A stretch of DNA of 64,000 bases from Dyadobacter fermentans. GTDB taxonomy: Bacteria > Bacteroidota > Bacteroidia > Cytophagales > Spirosomataceae. The notes beneath the pieces are model-generated. The model ran no database searches. It saw only the letters and a program-made list of their open reading frames with translations, and was not told where the DNA came from. Both the position numbers and the translations under genes were made by a program. Numbering within the stretch: the first letter of the stretch is position 1; each line of letters begins with the position of its first letter. The DNA lies in assembly GCF_019924045.1 (NCBI RefSeq), contig NZ_JAHXBN010000005.1, positions 124,001 through 188,000 on the forward strand. The letters run 5' to 3'. Below are positions 16,397-25,430 of the stretch, piece by piece.

Positions 16397-16915
16397 ATGC
16401 GAACCTATCCGTCTTTGTCTGAGCTTTGTAAGCGCGCGGTAATGCTGTTGTTTCTGGCGTGGTGTGCATTTGTGCCGGAAACCATATTCACCCAAAAGGA
16501 TTTTGAAAAACTGAAACCTATCGTGGGAACCTGGCTCAATAAACGTTCAAGGGGCGACATTTATGAAACCTGGACCCGAAAGAGCGAAAAGGAGTTTGCC
16601 GGAATGAGCTATACGCTGGCGGGCGCCGGTGCTACGGCTGGTGATACTACGCCTCTTGAAAAGGTCCGCCTTTATATTCAGGGAGGCGAGATTGTGTATG
16701 CGCCGGTAGCCGCAGGGCAAAATGATGAAAAAGAGGTTTTGTTTAAACTAAAAACCATCGAAGGCAACCGGTTCGTGTTCGAGAACCTGCAACACGATTT
16801 CCCCAAGCGGATTGTCTACGATTTCCGGTCAAGCGATTCGCTTTATGCCCATATCGAGGGCGAAGTACAATCCAGGCAGCGCAGGGTCGATTACCCCTAC
16901 CGTAGAATTCATTAA
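16397..16915 (+). CDS. DUF6265 family exported protein
   Basis: A 172-residue protein with an N-terminal signal (hydrophobic core about residues 14-27). The mature part begins with the lipocalin-like block KPIVGTWLNKRSRGDIYETW and continues with EKVRLYIQGGEIVYAPVA and FVFENLQHDFPKRIVYDF, as in DUF6265. The family is small beta-barrel proteins without assigned activity. A DinB gene starts 15 bases downstream, so they are likely cotranscribed. Confidence 0.75.
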   Translation: MRTYPSLSELCKRAVMLLFLAWCAFVPETIFTQKDFEKLKPIVGTWLNKRSRGDIYETWTRKSEKEFAGMSYTLAGAGATAGDTTPLEKVRLYIQGGEIVYAPVAAGQNDEKEVLFKLKTIEGNRFVFENLQHDFPKRIVYDFRSSDSLYAHIEGEVQSRQRRVDYPYRRIH

Positions 16916-16930
16916 ACTATCCATAACACC

Positions 16931-17449
16931 ATGAAAAGATCAGAGATCGTACCAATGCCCCCGTTTTTTGACAGATATATTAACCTTGTTGACGATATCG
17001 ACCTTTTCGATGGCTTCTCAAAACTCACGCCGGAGCATGTTTTTGCCGAAACTGAAAAGCTGATTGCGCTCGGAGACCGCGTATACGCGGAAGATAAATG
17101 GACCATCAAAGACATTCTACAGCATGTGATCGACAATGAAAGGATCATGTCCTACCGCGCGCTACGTTTTTCGAGAAATGATAAAACTCAGCTTCCGGGC
17201 TACGACGAAGCCATTCTCGCAGCGAATACCGTTGCTGGTCACCGTACCGTCGCCGATTTGATGCAGGAATGGAAAGAGCTTCGCCAAAGCACGATCACCT
17301 TGTTCAAAAACATGGACAGAGCCATGCTCACGCGCGTGGGCAATGCCAATCAGACAGAGATTACAGCCCTGGCTTTGGGTTTTGTGATTCTCGGGCATCC
17401 GGTGCATCACATGAATGTGATCCGCAACCGCTACTTCCCGCTGCTTTAA
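16931..17449 (+). CDS. DinB-like (DinB_2) family protein
   Basis: A 172-residue helical protein. The metal-triad histidines are in the central [11 protein letters not shown] and the C-terminal [12 protein letters not shown]. No enzymatic role is known for this subgroup. Its last four bases overlap the 3' end of the convergent DUF255 gene (17446-17449), so the two transcripts are antisense at their ends. Confidence 0.85.
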   Translation: MKRSEIVPMPPFFDRYINLVDDIDLFDGFSKLTPEHVFAETEKLIALGDRVYAEDKWTIKDILQHVIDNERIMSYRALRFSRNDKTQLPGYDEAILAANTVAGHRTVADLMQEWKELRQSTITLFKNMDRAMLTRVGNANQTEITALALGFVILGHPVHHMNVIRNRYFPLL

Positions 17450-19461
17450 ACGCCAGCGAGCTGTTCGAGCGCTTCTTCCACTTTGGTTACCGGCAACTGG
17501 CAGGTCTTATCGAAACAGACATAAATAGCTGTTTTGGCATTTATTTCGGTCCTGTTTTGCAGCAGTGGCAGCGTGGAGGAAGTGCTTGTTCCCATCACGA
17601 TTTTGTTGGGGATGAAGAACCGGTCGAAATCCTTGCGCATGGCATCGGCATCGCCGCCTATGATCGCGATTTCGGCGGTAGGCACAGCGCGCTGGCAATA
17701 CAAGGCCGCCCAGTTGGTCACCCATTGCACATCAGCGAGCAGCAACTTAGTCATTTTGGAAAGCATATTGTCGGCGATTTCCAGGTAATCGTCGCGATCC
17801 AGCATTTTGCCTAATGTGTAAAGATTATGGGCCATCATTGAGTTGGAGGCCGGGATCACGTTGTCGAAAAGCTCTTTTTTGCGCGCGATGAGCGTTTCGC
17901 CGTAGGCGTCTGTGAAATGGAAGAATCCTTCCGACTGGTCGTAGAAATTGCTTATTGTGTAGTCGGCCAGCACTTGGGCTTTTTGCAGCCAGTCTTCCTC
18001 AAATGTGACCTGATAAAGCCCCAGATACCCCTCGATCACTGCGGCATAATCTTCCAGAAAGGCTGTCACAGTGGCTACGCCGTTCTTATAGCTGTGTTTC
18101 AAACGGTTTTCCGTCGTCATTTTCGAAGCAATAAAATGCCCGGTTGCGACGGCCAGATCGCGGATTTGTTCATCTCCCAAGGCGCGGTAAGAGTCGGTCA
18201 GGCCTTTGATTAACAGGCCATTCCACGAAGCCAGTATTTTGTCATCCAGCCCCGGCCGGATTTTCGACCGACGCTTTTCGGCTAGTTTGGCTAGTGCATT
18301 TTCATACAATGCAGGAAAGTCATCGGCCCGAATGCCAGCAGTTTTTGCAGCATATTCTACGGGCTCGGTCAAATGCAGGTGATTATAACCGTGTTCCCAG
18401 TTTCCCTGCCTGGATATTTTATACAGTTTTGAAAACCAGCTGAAATCCTCACCCAATGCTGCTTTAAGCTCCTCCTCGGTCCAGATATAGAATTTGCCTT
18501 CGATGCCTTCGCTATCGGCGTCCAATGCGGAGAAAAAACCGCCTTCCGGGCTGCGCATTTCATGGGAAAGCCATTGGATGGTTTGCTGGATGCGGTTTGC
18601 GTAAAGCGGGTTCTGTGTCAGTGAATAGGCTTCTGCATAAATGCTCAGTAACTGCCCGTTATCGTAGAGCATTTTCTCGAAATGCGGGATAAACCAATCT
18701 TCGTCCACCGAATAGCGTGCCCAACCGCCGCCGACGTGATCGTAAATGCCGCCCAGGGCTATGCGGTTCAGGGAAAGTTCTACCTGAGCAAGTGCTTCGG
18801 GATTTTGGCTGATATCAAAATAGCGCAGCAAAAATTTATAGATCGAGGGCATCATGAATTTCGGCGCGCGGTCCATACCGCCTTTCTCAGTGTCGAAATG
18901 GCGCTGGATCTGCTCGAACATCGCGTCCGCATCGCTGCTATTGAACTGGACGGTAGCATTGGCCAGGCCGTACTTCTGGCTTTCGGAAGCCACCATGTTT
19001 TCGACAAAGCCTTCCGCGGAGCTTGCAAGCTCGTCGTAGTGATTGGTGAATGCCTGGTTAATGCTTTTCAGAAGCTGTACCCAGTTTTGCGGCGGCAGGT
19101 AGGTAACCCCGTAAAATGGCTTCGTATCGGGCAGCAGAAACACGTTCAGCGGCCAGCCCCCTCGCACGCCCATCGCCTGCACGGCGTCCATGTACACCGC
19201 ATCCACGTCGGGGCGCTCTTCCCGGTCGACTTTGATGCACACGAAATACTGATTCATTACCTGGGCGATGGGCTCTTTTTCAAAGCATTCCCGCTCCATA
19301 ACATGGCACCAGTGGCATGCCGAATAGCCGATGCTGACCAGGATGGGCTTGTTTTCACTTTTGGCTTTGGACAACGCTTCCTCGCCCCAGGGATACCAAT
19401 CTACCGGATTGTGGGCGTGTTGAAGTAGATACGGGCTGGTTTCTTGGCTGAGTCGGTTCAT
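17446..19461 (-). CDS. Thioredoxin-domain DUF255 protein (YyaL/SSP411 family)
   Basis: A 671-residue protein. The N-terminal thioredoxin-like DUF255 domain (residues 1-165) opens with [18 protein letters not shown] and holds C49-H50-W51-C52. The rest is an alpha/alpha-barrel like that of N-acylglucosamine 2-epimerases, with [17 protein letters not shown] and the [12 protein letters not shown] block. The family is conserved from bacteria to mammals (SPATA20); its reaction is not settled. No export signal is seen. It follows the T9SS-protein gene by 17 bases. Confidence 0.88.
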   Translation of the reverse strand: MNRLSQETSPYLLQHAHNPVDWYPWGEEALSKAKSENKPILVSIGYSACHWCHVMERECFEKEPIAQVMNQYFVCIKVDREERPDVDAVYMDAVQAMGVRGGWPLNVFLLPDTKPFYGVTYLPPQNWVQLLKSINQAFTNHYDELASSAEGFVENMVASESQKYGLANATVQFNSSDADAMFEQIQRHFDTEKGGMDRAPKFMMPSIYKFLLRYFDISQNPEALAQVELSLNRIALGGIYDHVGGGWARYSVDEDWFIPHFEKMLYDNGQLLSIYAEAYSLTQNPLYANRIQQTIQWLSHEMRSPEGGFFSALDADSEGIEGKFYIWTEEELKAALGEDFSWFSKLYKISRQGNWEHGYNHLHLTEPVEYAAKTAGIRADDFPALYENALAKLAEKRRSKIRPGLDDKILASWNGLLIKGLTDSYRALGDEQIRDLAVATGHFIASKMTTENRLKHSYKNGVATVTAFLEDYAAVIEGYLGLYQVTFEEDWLQKAQVLADYTISNFYDQSEGFFHFTDAYGETLIARKKELFDNVIPASNSMMAHNLYTLGKMLDRDDYLEIADNMLSKMTKLLLADVQWVTNWAALYCQRAVPTAEIAIIGGDADAMRKDFDRFFIPNKIVMGTSTSSTLPLLQNRTEINAKTAIYVCFDKTCQLPVTKVEEALEQLAGV

Positions 19462-19478
19462 ATGAGTGCAGGCAGCGA

Positions 19479-21110
19479 TTATGGCAGGATCACTACCTTT
19501 TTAATGACAGTTCGGTTATTGGTGGTGAAACGGGCAAAATACATGCCAGACGATAGTTTGGGGAGCGTGATCGTCGTCCTGGTTTCACCGGCGAATGCTT
19601 TCAGTTTTTGTTGCAGGAACGTCTGCCCTTTGGTGTTGGTCAATGCAAATTCGACTTCTGTAACCCCATTGATACCCGAGAGCGAAACGTTGAGCTGCTG
19701 TGCAGCCGGGTTTGGATAAACATTCACCATTTCCAGCGAGGGTTCAACACCGTTAACCGAGTCGTTCAAATCAAATTTGCAGAGGAAAACCTCCTTTCCT
19801 TTCAGGGTAATGTTGCGCGCCCAGTTTTGATAGGAGACAGTGATCGAAGTAGTGGCATTGTCGGCTGCATAGGGATTTTGGGCGGCGATCAGGATATTCT
19901 GGCCTTTTACAATGCCCCGCCAAACCGGATTTTGCTGTTCCATATTGTCCCGTGCGGACATCGGGATCACCAGCTGATAATTTCCTTCGAGCATATCCTT
20001 GAATTGCGAGAGCCGGTACAGCCCGTAAATGAAATGCTCGTAGGGCGCATAATTTTCCTGCCTGTCAGCCGACAAAAACGGGTTTTCCCAAAGCCAGAGG
20101 CCTTTTGCGCCGGAAAAGAACGGGAAAATGGCGGTGGCTTCCGCCATGAAATCGGTGATCAGCGGGATGTTCGGGTCATAACTGTCGTGCACGCGCAGCC
20201 ACACGAAGGGGATGATCGGTTTGGTGCTCCACGCCGCATTCGCTTCAATGCTGAATAGCAGATAGGAAAGGTAATCCTTGCCGATGGGGTGATCGTAACC
20301 ATAATAATAGTAGGGCGAGGGTGACAGAAAATCCATGGCATTATAAAAACTGCCGCCGATCTTGCCCGCATTGTCCTGCATCAGGTAATGTGTGCGTGCC
20401 AGGTTGGTAGTCCAGTCCTGCCAGCTGTTGGCAGTGATATTCAGCCAGGTATTCCGGATAGGCACATCGCTGTAACTGGTCAGTGACGCTTTAACACCCT
20501 TCGCGCGCAGGCGGTTAGCGGCTTCGGTGTACCACCAGCGCATATCACGCTTGTAAGTGGCCAGAAAATCCGCGTCGGACAGGTTGCGGTAATTTTGAGG
20601 TATCTGAGCGTTGGTTTTTAATGCGAGAATATCGCGGTCCTCGCGCTGCATGCGCTCGATGTCAAGGCACACGACGTCGGTGCTGGTAACGGTGCTTGCG
20701 TAATTATCCCAATAGCTCCGGTAAGCGGCCGTATCATTACCCCACGGGCTTTTTAATGCGTTATCAGCCCACGGCTGGTTACCGCTGGACGTGGCCACGC
20801 CATACCAGAGCATCGCGCGCTGGCCCTGCGCCAGCGACCCGGGTTCCGATCCGCTAAACGCAGAAATATGGCTGAAACCATGTTTTAATGGCTGTGACTG
20901 TGTGTCTCCGAAGCGCGGCCCGCTGTAAATGATTTTGAATGGAAGCGAAAATTCGGGGAATTTGCTCCATTCGATGCGATTGTTGGTTGTGACGGGGTTT
21001 AGCACATAACCGGGCTGGCAATTCTGGCTATGCGCTTTGGGTATAAACAGCATCACACTCAGAAATACGCTGAAAAATGCCTTTGAATAGATGTTTGTAT
21101 AGTATGTCAT
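19479..21110 (-). CDS. T9SS-exported protein of unknown catalytic class
   Basis: A 543-residue protein with a signal peptide (ending PKAHSQ) and a C-terminal type A sorting domain (about residues 460-543: [16 protein letters not shown], then [13 protein letters not shown] and VIKKVVILP). The middle has tryptophan- and tyrosine-rich blocks ([21 protein letters not shown]) that suggest a TIM-barrel glycosidase-like fold, but I cannot place it in a family. It should be exported through the T9SS and attached to or released from the surface. It is first in a unit with the DUF255 gene. Confidence 0.75.
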   Translation of the reverse strand: MTYYTNIYSKAFFSVFLSVMLFIPKAHSQNCQPGYVLNPVTTNNRIEWSKFPEFSLPFKIIYSGPRFGDTQSQPLKHGFSHISAFSGSEPGSLAQGQRAMLWYGVATSSGNQPWADNALKSPWGNDTAAYRSYWDNYASTVTSTDVVCLDIERMQREDRDILALKTNAQIPQNYRNLSDADFLATYKRDMRWWYTEAANRLRAKGVKASLTSYSDVPIRNTWLNITANSWQDWTTNLARTHYLMQDNAGKIGGSFYNAMDFLSPSPYYYYGYDHPIGKDYLSYLLFSIEANAAWSTKPIIPFVWLRVHDSYDPNIPLITDFMAEATAIFPFFSGAKGLWLWENPFLSADRQENYAPYEHFIYGLYRLSQFKDMLEGNYQLVIPMSARDNMEQQNPVWRGIVKGQNILIAAQNPYAADNATTSITVSYQNWARNITLKGKEVFLCKFDLNDSVNGVEPSLEMVNVYPNPAAQQLNVSLSGINGVTEVEFALTNTKGQTFLQQKLKAFAGETRTTITLPKLSSGMYFARFTTNNRTVIKKVVILP

Positions 21111-21167
21111 AAGATTTGACCAGACAAATTCGTTACTTTTGCAATGTCGCCAATTTCATTTTTCCGG

Positions 21168-21223
21168 GACGCGAAGTCCGCGACGCGTAGTCCGCGACGC
21201 ATAGTCCGGGACGCGAACCACGG
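21168..21223. repeat. Four tandem copies of a 14-bp repeat
   Basis: Units at 21168-21181, 21182-21195, 21196-21209 and 21210-21223 follow GACGCGwAGTCCGs; the last unit is degenerate. The first can fold as GGAC-GCGAA-GTCC with its preceding base. It is GC-rich in an otherwise AT-rich divergent intergenic region. Confidence 0.8.
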
Positions 21224-21279
21224 CACGCCAATTAATTCAGCAAAAAAGAAATTGCCTTGAAACGTAAAATACAATTAAC

Positions 21280-21735
21280 ATGAAACGATTACTCCTTTTT
21301 GTTCCAGTCCTGTTTTTCTCGCTTTTGCTGATTAGCTGCGGAGACAAAGATAAGGACCAAACGCCTGAGCCAACAGCAAAGAGTAAAATACTGGTCAATT
21401 ATCCTTGGAGAATGTCTGCCGTGACAGATTTGTCTGGAAAGGCCATTCCGGATACCCAATGGGGGACGGATACAAAATTCATTTTGAAAATGGACATCCA
21501 GTTTCAATCAAATGCGACTGTGAAAGCATTGGATCAAGGTTCGAGCCAGGTACTCAATGGCGGGACCTGGTATCTGATCAATGAGGAGAAGGCGCTGGAT
21601 ATCAAGATCGTCGGATTCTCCGGTGAGTTCGGATTGGAAGAGCTGACCAGCAGTAAAATGAGACTGAAAAGCAAAATGCCGGTTAACGGGGTAGAGCAGG
21701 AGGCGATCATGGTCTTCCAGCCTGTTATCAAATAA
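21280..21735 (+). CDS. Hypothetical lipoprotein, lipocalin-like
   Basis: A 151-residue protein with a lipobox ending LLISC (cysteine at residue 20) and a charged linker (GDKDKDQTPEP). The remainder (YPWRMSAV, then GGTWYLINEEKALDI and MRLKSKMP) has the pattern of lipocalin-like domains common in Bacteroidota, which bind ligands of unknown kind. It should be membrane-anchored. A strong terminator follows, so it is monocistronic. Confidence 0.65.
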   Translation: MKRLLLFVPVLFFSLLLISCGDKDKDQTPEPTAKSKILVNYPWRMSAVTDLSGKAIPDTQWGTDTKFILKMDIQFQSNATVKALDQGSSQVLNGGTWYLINEEKALDIKIVGFSGEFGLEELTSSKMRLKSKMPVNGVEQEAIMVFQPVIK

Positions 21736-21763
21736 CCGGTGGTGCAGTATACAATTTATAGTG

Positions 21764-21792
21764 AAAAGCGGCGGATAAAATCTGCCGCTTTT
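21764..21792 (+). terminator. Intrinsic terminator
   Basis: A 12-bp stem (AAAAGCGGCGGA / TCTGCCGCTTTT, one G-U pair) with loop TAAAA is followed by CTTATTTT. It ends the lipoprotein transcript. Confidence 0.85.
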
Positions 21793-21816
21793 CTTATTTT
21801 GTACAAATTTTTTTGA

Positions 21817-23130
21817 ATGAAAAAGAACGTACCCTCCATCATCAACGCGTGGTGCATGTACGATTGGGCCAATTCGGTGCACGCATTGGTGATCGTTTCC
21901 AGCATTTTTCCCGTCTATTTCAGCGCGACAGCATTAAGTGCGTCGGGTACGCCCGAGGTTAATTTTTTTGGTGCGCAGATCAAAAGCTCGGTGCTTTTCT
22001 CCTACACGGTCTCGGTTTCGTTCCTGATCACGGCGCTGCTGATCCCGATTTGCACGGCCATCGCTGATTTTACCGGCAAGAAAAAGCGTTTTATGCAGTT
22101 CTTCTGCTACACCGGCGCATTGAGCTGTATGCTGCTGTACTTTTTTACGAAGGAAACCATGCTTTCCGGAGTGTTCCTTTTTGGTTTGAGCCTGATCGGA
22201 TGGAGCGGCAGCATCGTTTTTTACGACTCGTACTTGCCGGAAATTGCGACAGAAGACCGTTTCGATCAATACAGCGCGCGTGGTTTTTCATTGGGTTACC
22301 TGGGCAGCGTGCTGCTGTTGCTGTTCAATTTGAGCATGATCCTTGCGCCGCAATTCTACGGCATTACCCAAAAATCGCTTCCTGCCCGCATTTCGTTTTT
22401 TACTGTGGGATTGTGGTGGATATTGTTCGCCCAAATTCCTTTTTATTATCTGCCATCGGGCAATGCCGATAAGGAAAAGAGCGGAAACTGGATATTTCAC
22501 GGGTTTAAAGAACTAAAAAAGGTGTACGGACGCCTGCGCGAGCAGCCATACCTGGCCAAGTTCCTGAGCGCATTTTTCATTTATACCATGGGCCTGCGCA
22601 CGGTTATGTACGTGGCGACGATCTTCGGTGCAAACGAGCTGAAATTACCTTCCCAAAGTCTGATCATCACCGTGCTGCTGATACAACTTGTCGGGATTGC
22701 AGGCTCGTACACATTTGCGTGGCTCTCGGGCAAGATCGGTAATATCTATGCTTTGATGATCGGTGTAGCTATCTGGATCGGCATCTGCACGGGGGCTTAT
22801 TATACCACCGAAGCCATGGAATTTTACGTGATCGCCTGCACGGTAGGAATGGTGATGGGCGGCATTCAATCACTTTCCCGCTCCACTTACTCGAAACTGA
22901 TCCCGGAGAACATTACGGACACCGCATCCTATTTTAGTTTCTATGATGTGACGGAAAAGCTCGCGATTGTGATCGGTACATTTATATATGGTACAGTCGA
23001 GCACATTACCGGCAGCATGCGCAACAGCATACTGGCGCTGCTGATTATTTTTGTGATCGGACTGCTGCTGCTGTACCGTATTCCTTCGAGGAAAGTTTAC
23101 AGCTTCGAATTGGATCGTAATAAAAATTGA
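21817..23130 (+). CDS. MFS transporter, UMF1/Atg22-like
   Basis: A 437-residue inner-membrane protein with about 12 predicted membrane segments. The opening NAWCMYDWANSVHALVI and the VMGGIQSLSRSTYSKLIP block near residue 350 are typical of the UMF1 family, related to the vacuolar amino-acid effluxer Atg22. The substrate in bacteria is not known. It stands alone between a terminator and the tRNA-Val gene. Confidence 0.88.
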   Translation: MKKNVPSIINAWCMYDWANSVHALVIVSSIFPVYFSATALSASGTPEVNFFGAQIKSSVLFSYTVSVSFLITALLIPICTAIADFTGKKKRFMQFFCYTGALSCMLLYFFTKETMLSGVFLFGLSLIGWSGSIVFYDSYLPEIATEDRFDQYSARGFSLGYLGSVLLLLFNLSMILAPQFYGITQKSLPARISFFTVGLWWILFAQIPFYYLPSGNADKEKSGNWIFHGFKELKKVYGRLREQPYLAKFLSAFFIYTMGLRTVMYVATIFGANELKLPSQSLIITVLLIQLVGIAGSYTFAWLSGKIGNIYALMIGVAIWIGICTGAYYTTEAMEFYVIACTVGMVMGGIQSLSRSTYSKLIPENITDTASYFSFYDVTEKLAIVIGTFIYGTVEHITGSMRNSILALLIIFVIGLLLLYRIPSRKVYSFELDRNKN

Positions 23131-23154
23131 GCTAATATCGCGGCACGAAAATGC

Positions 23155-23229
23155 AGGATGTTAGCTCAGCTGGTTCAGAGCGCCGCCTTGACAGGGCGGA
23201 GGTCAGCGGTTCGAACCCGCTACGTCCTA
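23155..23229 (+). tRNA. tRNA-Val (anticodon GAC)
   Basis: Full cloverleaf: acceptor stem AGGATGT/ACGTCCT (one G-U), D arm GCTC/GAGC, anticodon stem CCGCC/GGCGG with loop TTGACAG (anticodon GAC at 23190-23192), T arm AGCGG-TTCGAAC-CCGCT, discriminator A at 23229. CCA is not encoded. A weak promoter (TTGG at 23110, 19 bases, TAATATCG at 23133) overlaps the end of the MFS gene. No integrase or duplicated tRNA end is seen nearby. Confidence 0.95.
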
Positions 23230-23234
23230 CAAAG

Positions 23235-23269
23235 AAAGGCTTGTATATCAATATGATATGCAAGCCTTT
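23235..23269 (+). terminator. Terminator of tRNA-Val
   Basis: A 15-bp stem (AAAGGCTTGTATATC / GATATGCAAGCCTTT, one G-U) with loop AATAT starts 5 bases after the tRNA. Confidence 0.8.
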
Positions 23270-23303
23270 GTCGTATTACCCCTGACGACTTTTTATTTGT
23301 CGC

Positions 23304-24593
23304 TTATATTTGATATGCGATCACAAACATATCAAGAAAACCGGCTGAAATTTTGGAGCTGCCGCCGAATGTGAGATTCCCTTTGTAAAATCCTGACAGA
23401 TGGGGTTTGTCATTACTCCCGACCGCTATGCCTGTGCCGACAACAGTATCGTCACTACGCGGAAATTCCACTCGCTGAAGCGTACCATCGGGGCCATATT
23501 TTAGCAGGGTCGAGGCATCGCTTATCACGTACGCATTGCCGGACTTGTCGGTGGCTACACCCGATCCCTGAGTGGTCTTATCAAGCGGCATGTTCCATAT
23601 CGGGCTACCATCGGGGCTATATTTTGCCAGGAAGCCGCTGGCATTGGCTTGGTGTTGCCCCGTCACGAATACATTACCAAGCAGGTCCAGCGCGATACCT
23701 CTGCCAGAATCGGAGTACGGCTTTCCCAATGACTGCATCCATTTAAACGAGCCATCCTTATCATATTTGGCAACAAACGCATCGGCATATCCCACCGAGG
23801 CCGTGCTGGTATTGCCGAAGGCCGTGGTGCCGAAAAACGCGCCCGTCACATAGACATCGCCGTCCGGGTCGGTTACGATCCCGTACCCGGTTTCGCGCTC
23901 ACTCCCCCCGGCTGATTGTACCCACAAAAATTCACCGTCGGTATTGTACTTGGCAACAAACAGATCAAACTCTCCGACAGACTGTTTGCGGACGCCTCCA
24001 AAGAAACCGGTGCCCTGAAATTCTCCGGTCAGATATACGTTAGCCGCATTATCGAGGGCCACGTCATAGCTGCGCTCTCCGCCGTCACTTCCAGCGGTGC
24101 GGATCCACTGCGGATGGCCATGGGTGTCGTATTTTGCAATGAACACGTCGGCGCTGCCCGCTGATGTGATCGAGAAATCACCGGCAGAAACGGTTTCGTA
24201 ATAGTGGCCGGTGATGTATGCATTACCACTGGCGTCTACGGCGATGCCGTGTCCCTCGTCGTTTCCGGCGCCTCCGATGGGCCGCACCCATTCGAGTTTC
24301 CCCGTTGGATAATACTTCGCGATAAATACATCGGTATTTCCTGCTGCGTTGATGGTGATACTGTCGAAGAGCGTCGTTCCAGAAAATGAGCCGGTCACAT
24401 AGATGTTGTTGGCCGCGTCCAATGCAATGTCATAACCAATAGCATTTGATGCGGTAATAATGATGGGCGGGGTTATGATTCCAATTGTATCTCCTTTCCC
24501 GGGATTCTCCGGAACCGGGGCAGGTTCATGGGTGTGTGGATTTTTACATTGCCATAATCCTAAGCACAAAATGAAAAGGCAAACATATCTCAT
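23304..24593 (-). CDS. SBBP-repeat beta-propeller lipoprotein
   Basis: A 429-residue protein with a lipoprotein signal (LWQC, C16). The rest consists of repeats of about 50 residues built on the pattern GNAYITGxF then DVFIAKYDxxG, the SBBP (seven-bladed beta-propeller) repeat; about seven copies are visible. It is likely surface-exposed; binding partners are unknown. The start at ATG 24593 was preferred over a TTG two codons upstream. A copy of the ACTCAACG motif lies 83 bases before this start (24677-24684). Confidence 0.85.
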   Translation of the reverse strand: MRYVCLFILCLGLWQCKNPHTHEPAPVPENPGKGDTIGIITPPIIITASNAIGYDIALDAANNIYVTGSFSGTTLFDSITINAAGNTDVFIAKYYPTGKLEWVRPIGGAGNDEGHGIAVDASGNAYITGHYYETVSAGDFSITSAGSADVFIAKYDTHGHPQWIRTAGSDGGERSYDVALDNAANVYLTGEFQGTGFFGGVRKQSVGEFDLFVAKYNTDGEFLWVQSAGGSERETGYGIVTDPDGDVYVTGAFFGTTAFGNTSTASVGYADAFVAKYDKDGSFKWMQSLGKPYSDSGRGIALDLLGNVFVTGQHQANASGFLAKYSPDGSPIWNMPLDKTTQGSGVATDKSGNAYVISDASTLLKYGPDGTLQRVEFPRSDDTVVGTGIAVGSNDKPHLSGFYKGNLTFGGSSKISAGFLDMFVIAYQI

Positions 24594-24783
24594 GATCAAA
24601 TAAAGATTGGGGGAAGATGTAATTCTAAATCAGATGGGGTGAAGCAATTGTAGCTACATAGAGCCAAATACCCGCCCGTTGAGTTGCATGGTGCAAGTAA
24701 TAATTTTAATAACCAGAGTTTTATTATTACTTTAAAAAGACAAAATTGACTAGTACCTGGAATTCTCTATTGTATTGAAAACT

Positions 24784-25359
24784 ATGCTGGAATTGACCGA
24801 GCGCCAATGGGCGTTGTTTGATTATGTGAAGGAAATGCACGGCGGGCAGAAGCGTAAATACACCGGTGCGCCGTATTACACGCATTTGCTGAGTGTTGCC
24901 GACCGCGTGGAGCAATATGTGCAGAATGGTTATGAAACTGAAATAGCGCTTTGCCACGATCTGATAGAGGATACGGAATGCTCGTTGGCCGATTTGTCCT
25001 ACAAACTGATGAGTATCGGATATAATATCGAAGAAGATGAGGTGATCCTTGCTTGCGTGGATGACCTTACCGATAAATACACCACCGAGAAATACCCGTC
25101 GCTCAACAGGGCGCAGCGAAAGGAGCTCGAAAGCGCAAGGATAGTAACATCGCGGCCGGTTGCCCAGACGGTCAAGTATGCGGATATTATCGATAATATG
25201 CTTTCCCTGGCCGAGCATGATCCGGGCTTTGCGCGGGTGTACGCGCGCGAGGTAGATAGCTATTTGTGGAAGATCAATATGGGAGATCCAGGGCTTTATG
25301 CGGCGTGCTGCGAGCTCCTGACGGAGGTAAAAGGGAAACTGGGTTTAGACCAGAATTAA
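24784..25359 (+). CDS. HD-domain protein, small alarmone hydrolase-like
   Basis: A 191-residue protein matching the hydrolase domain of SpoT-type enzymes. H34 (YYTHLLSV), H58-D59 (ALCHDLIEDT), E62-D63 and the later KYADIIDN block supply the metal-binding HD set. No synthetase, TGS or ACT domain follows, so it would be a stand-alone (p)ppGpp hydrolase or a related nucleotide phosphohydrolase. The start at ATG 24784 was chosen over an upstream TTG. It converges on infB with a shared strong terminator. Confidence 0.75.
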   Translation: MLELTERQWALFDYVKEMHGGQKRKYTGAPYYTHLLSVADRVEQYVQNGYETEIALCHDLIEDTECSLADLSYKLMSIGYNIEEDEVILACVDDLTDKYTTEKYPSLNRAQRKELESARIVTSRPVAQTVKYADIIDNMLSLAEHDPGFARVYAREVDSYLWKINMGDPGLYAACCELLTEVKGKLGLDQN

Positions 25360-25380
25360 TATGGATCCGGAAATGCATTA

Positions 25381-25413
25381 AAAAGCCTGCTTCTTTGTGT
25401 GAAGCAGGCTTTT
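25381..25413. terminator. Bidirectional terminator
   Basis: A perfect 13-bp stem (AAAAGCCTGCTTC / GAAGCAGGCTTTT) with a 7-base loop and T- or A-rich flanks lies between the convergent HD-domain and infB genes. Confidence 0.9.
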
Positions 25414-25430
25414 ATTATATCGGGAGCTGA

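Noticed and set aside
18682..19428. Open frame antisense to the DUF255 gene
   Set aside because: The sense strand encodes the conserved thioredoxin-like domain with CHWC; the other frame is a shadow.
21168..21223. The 14-bp repeats as a CRISPR array
   Set aside because: The units are too short, directly adjacent and without spacers, and there are no cas genes.
23155..23229. tRNA-Val as an attachment site of an integrated element
   Set aside because: No integrase and no repeated tRNA 3' end were seen on either side.
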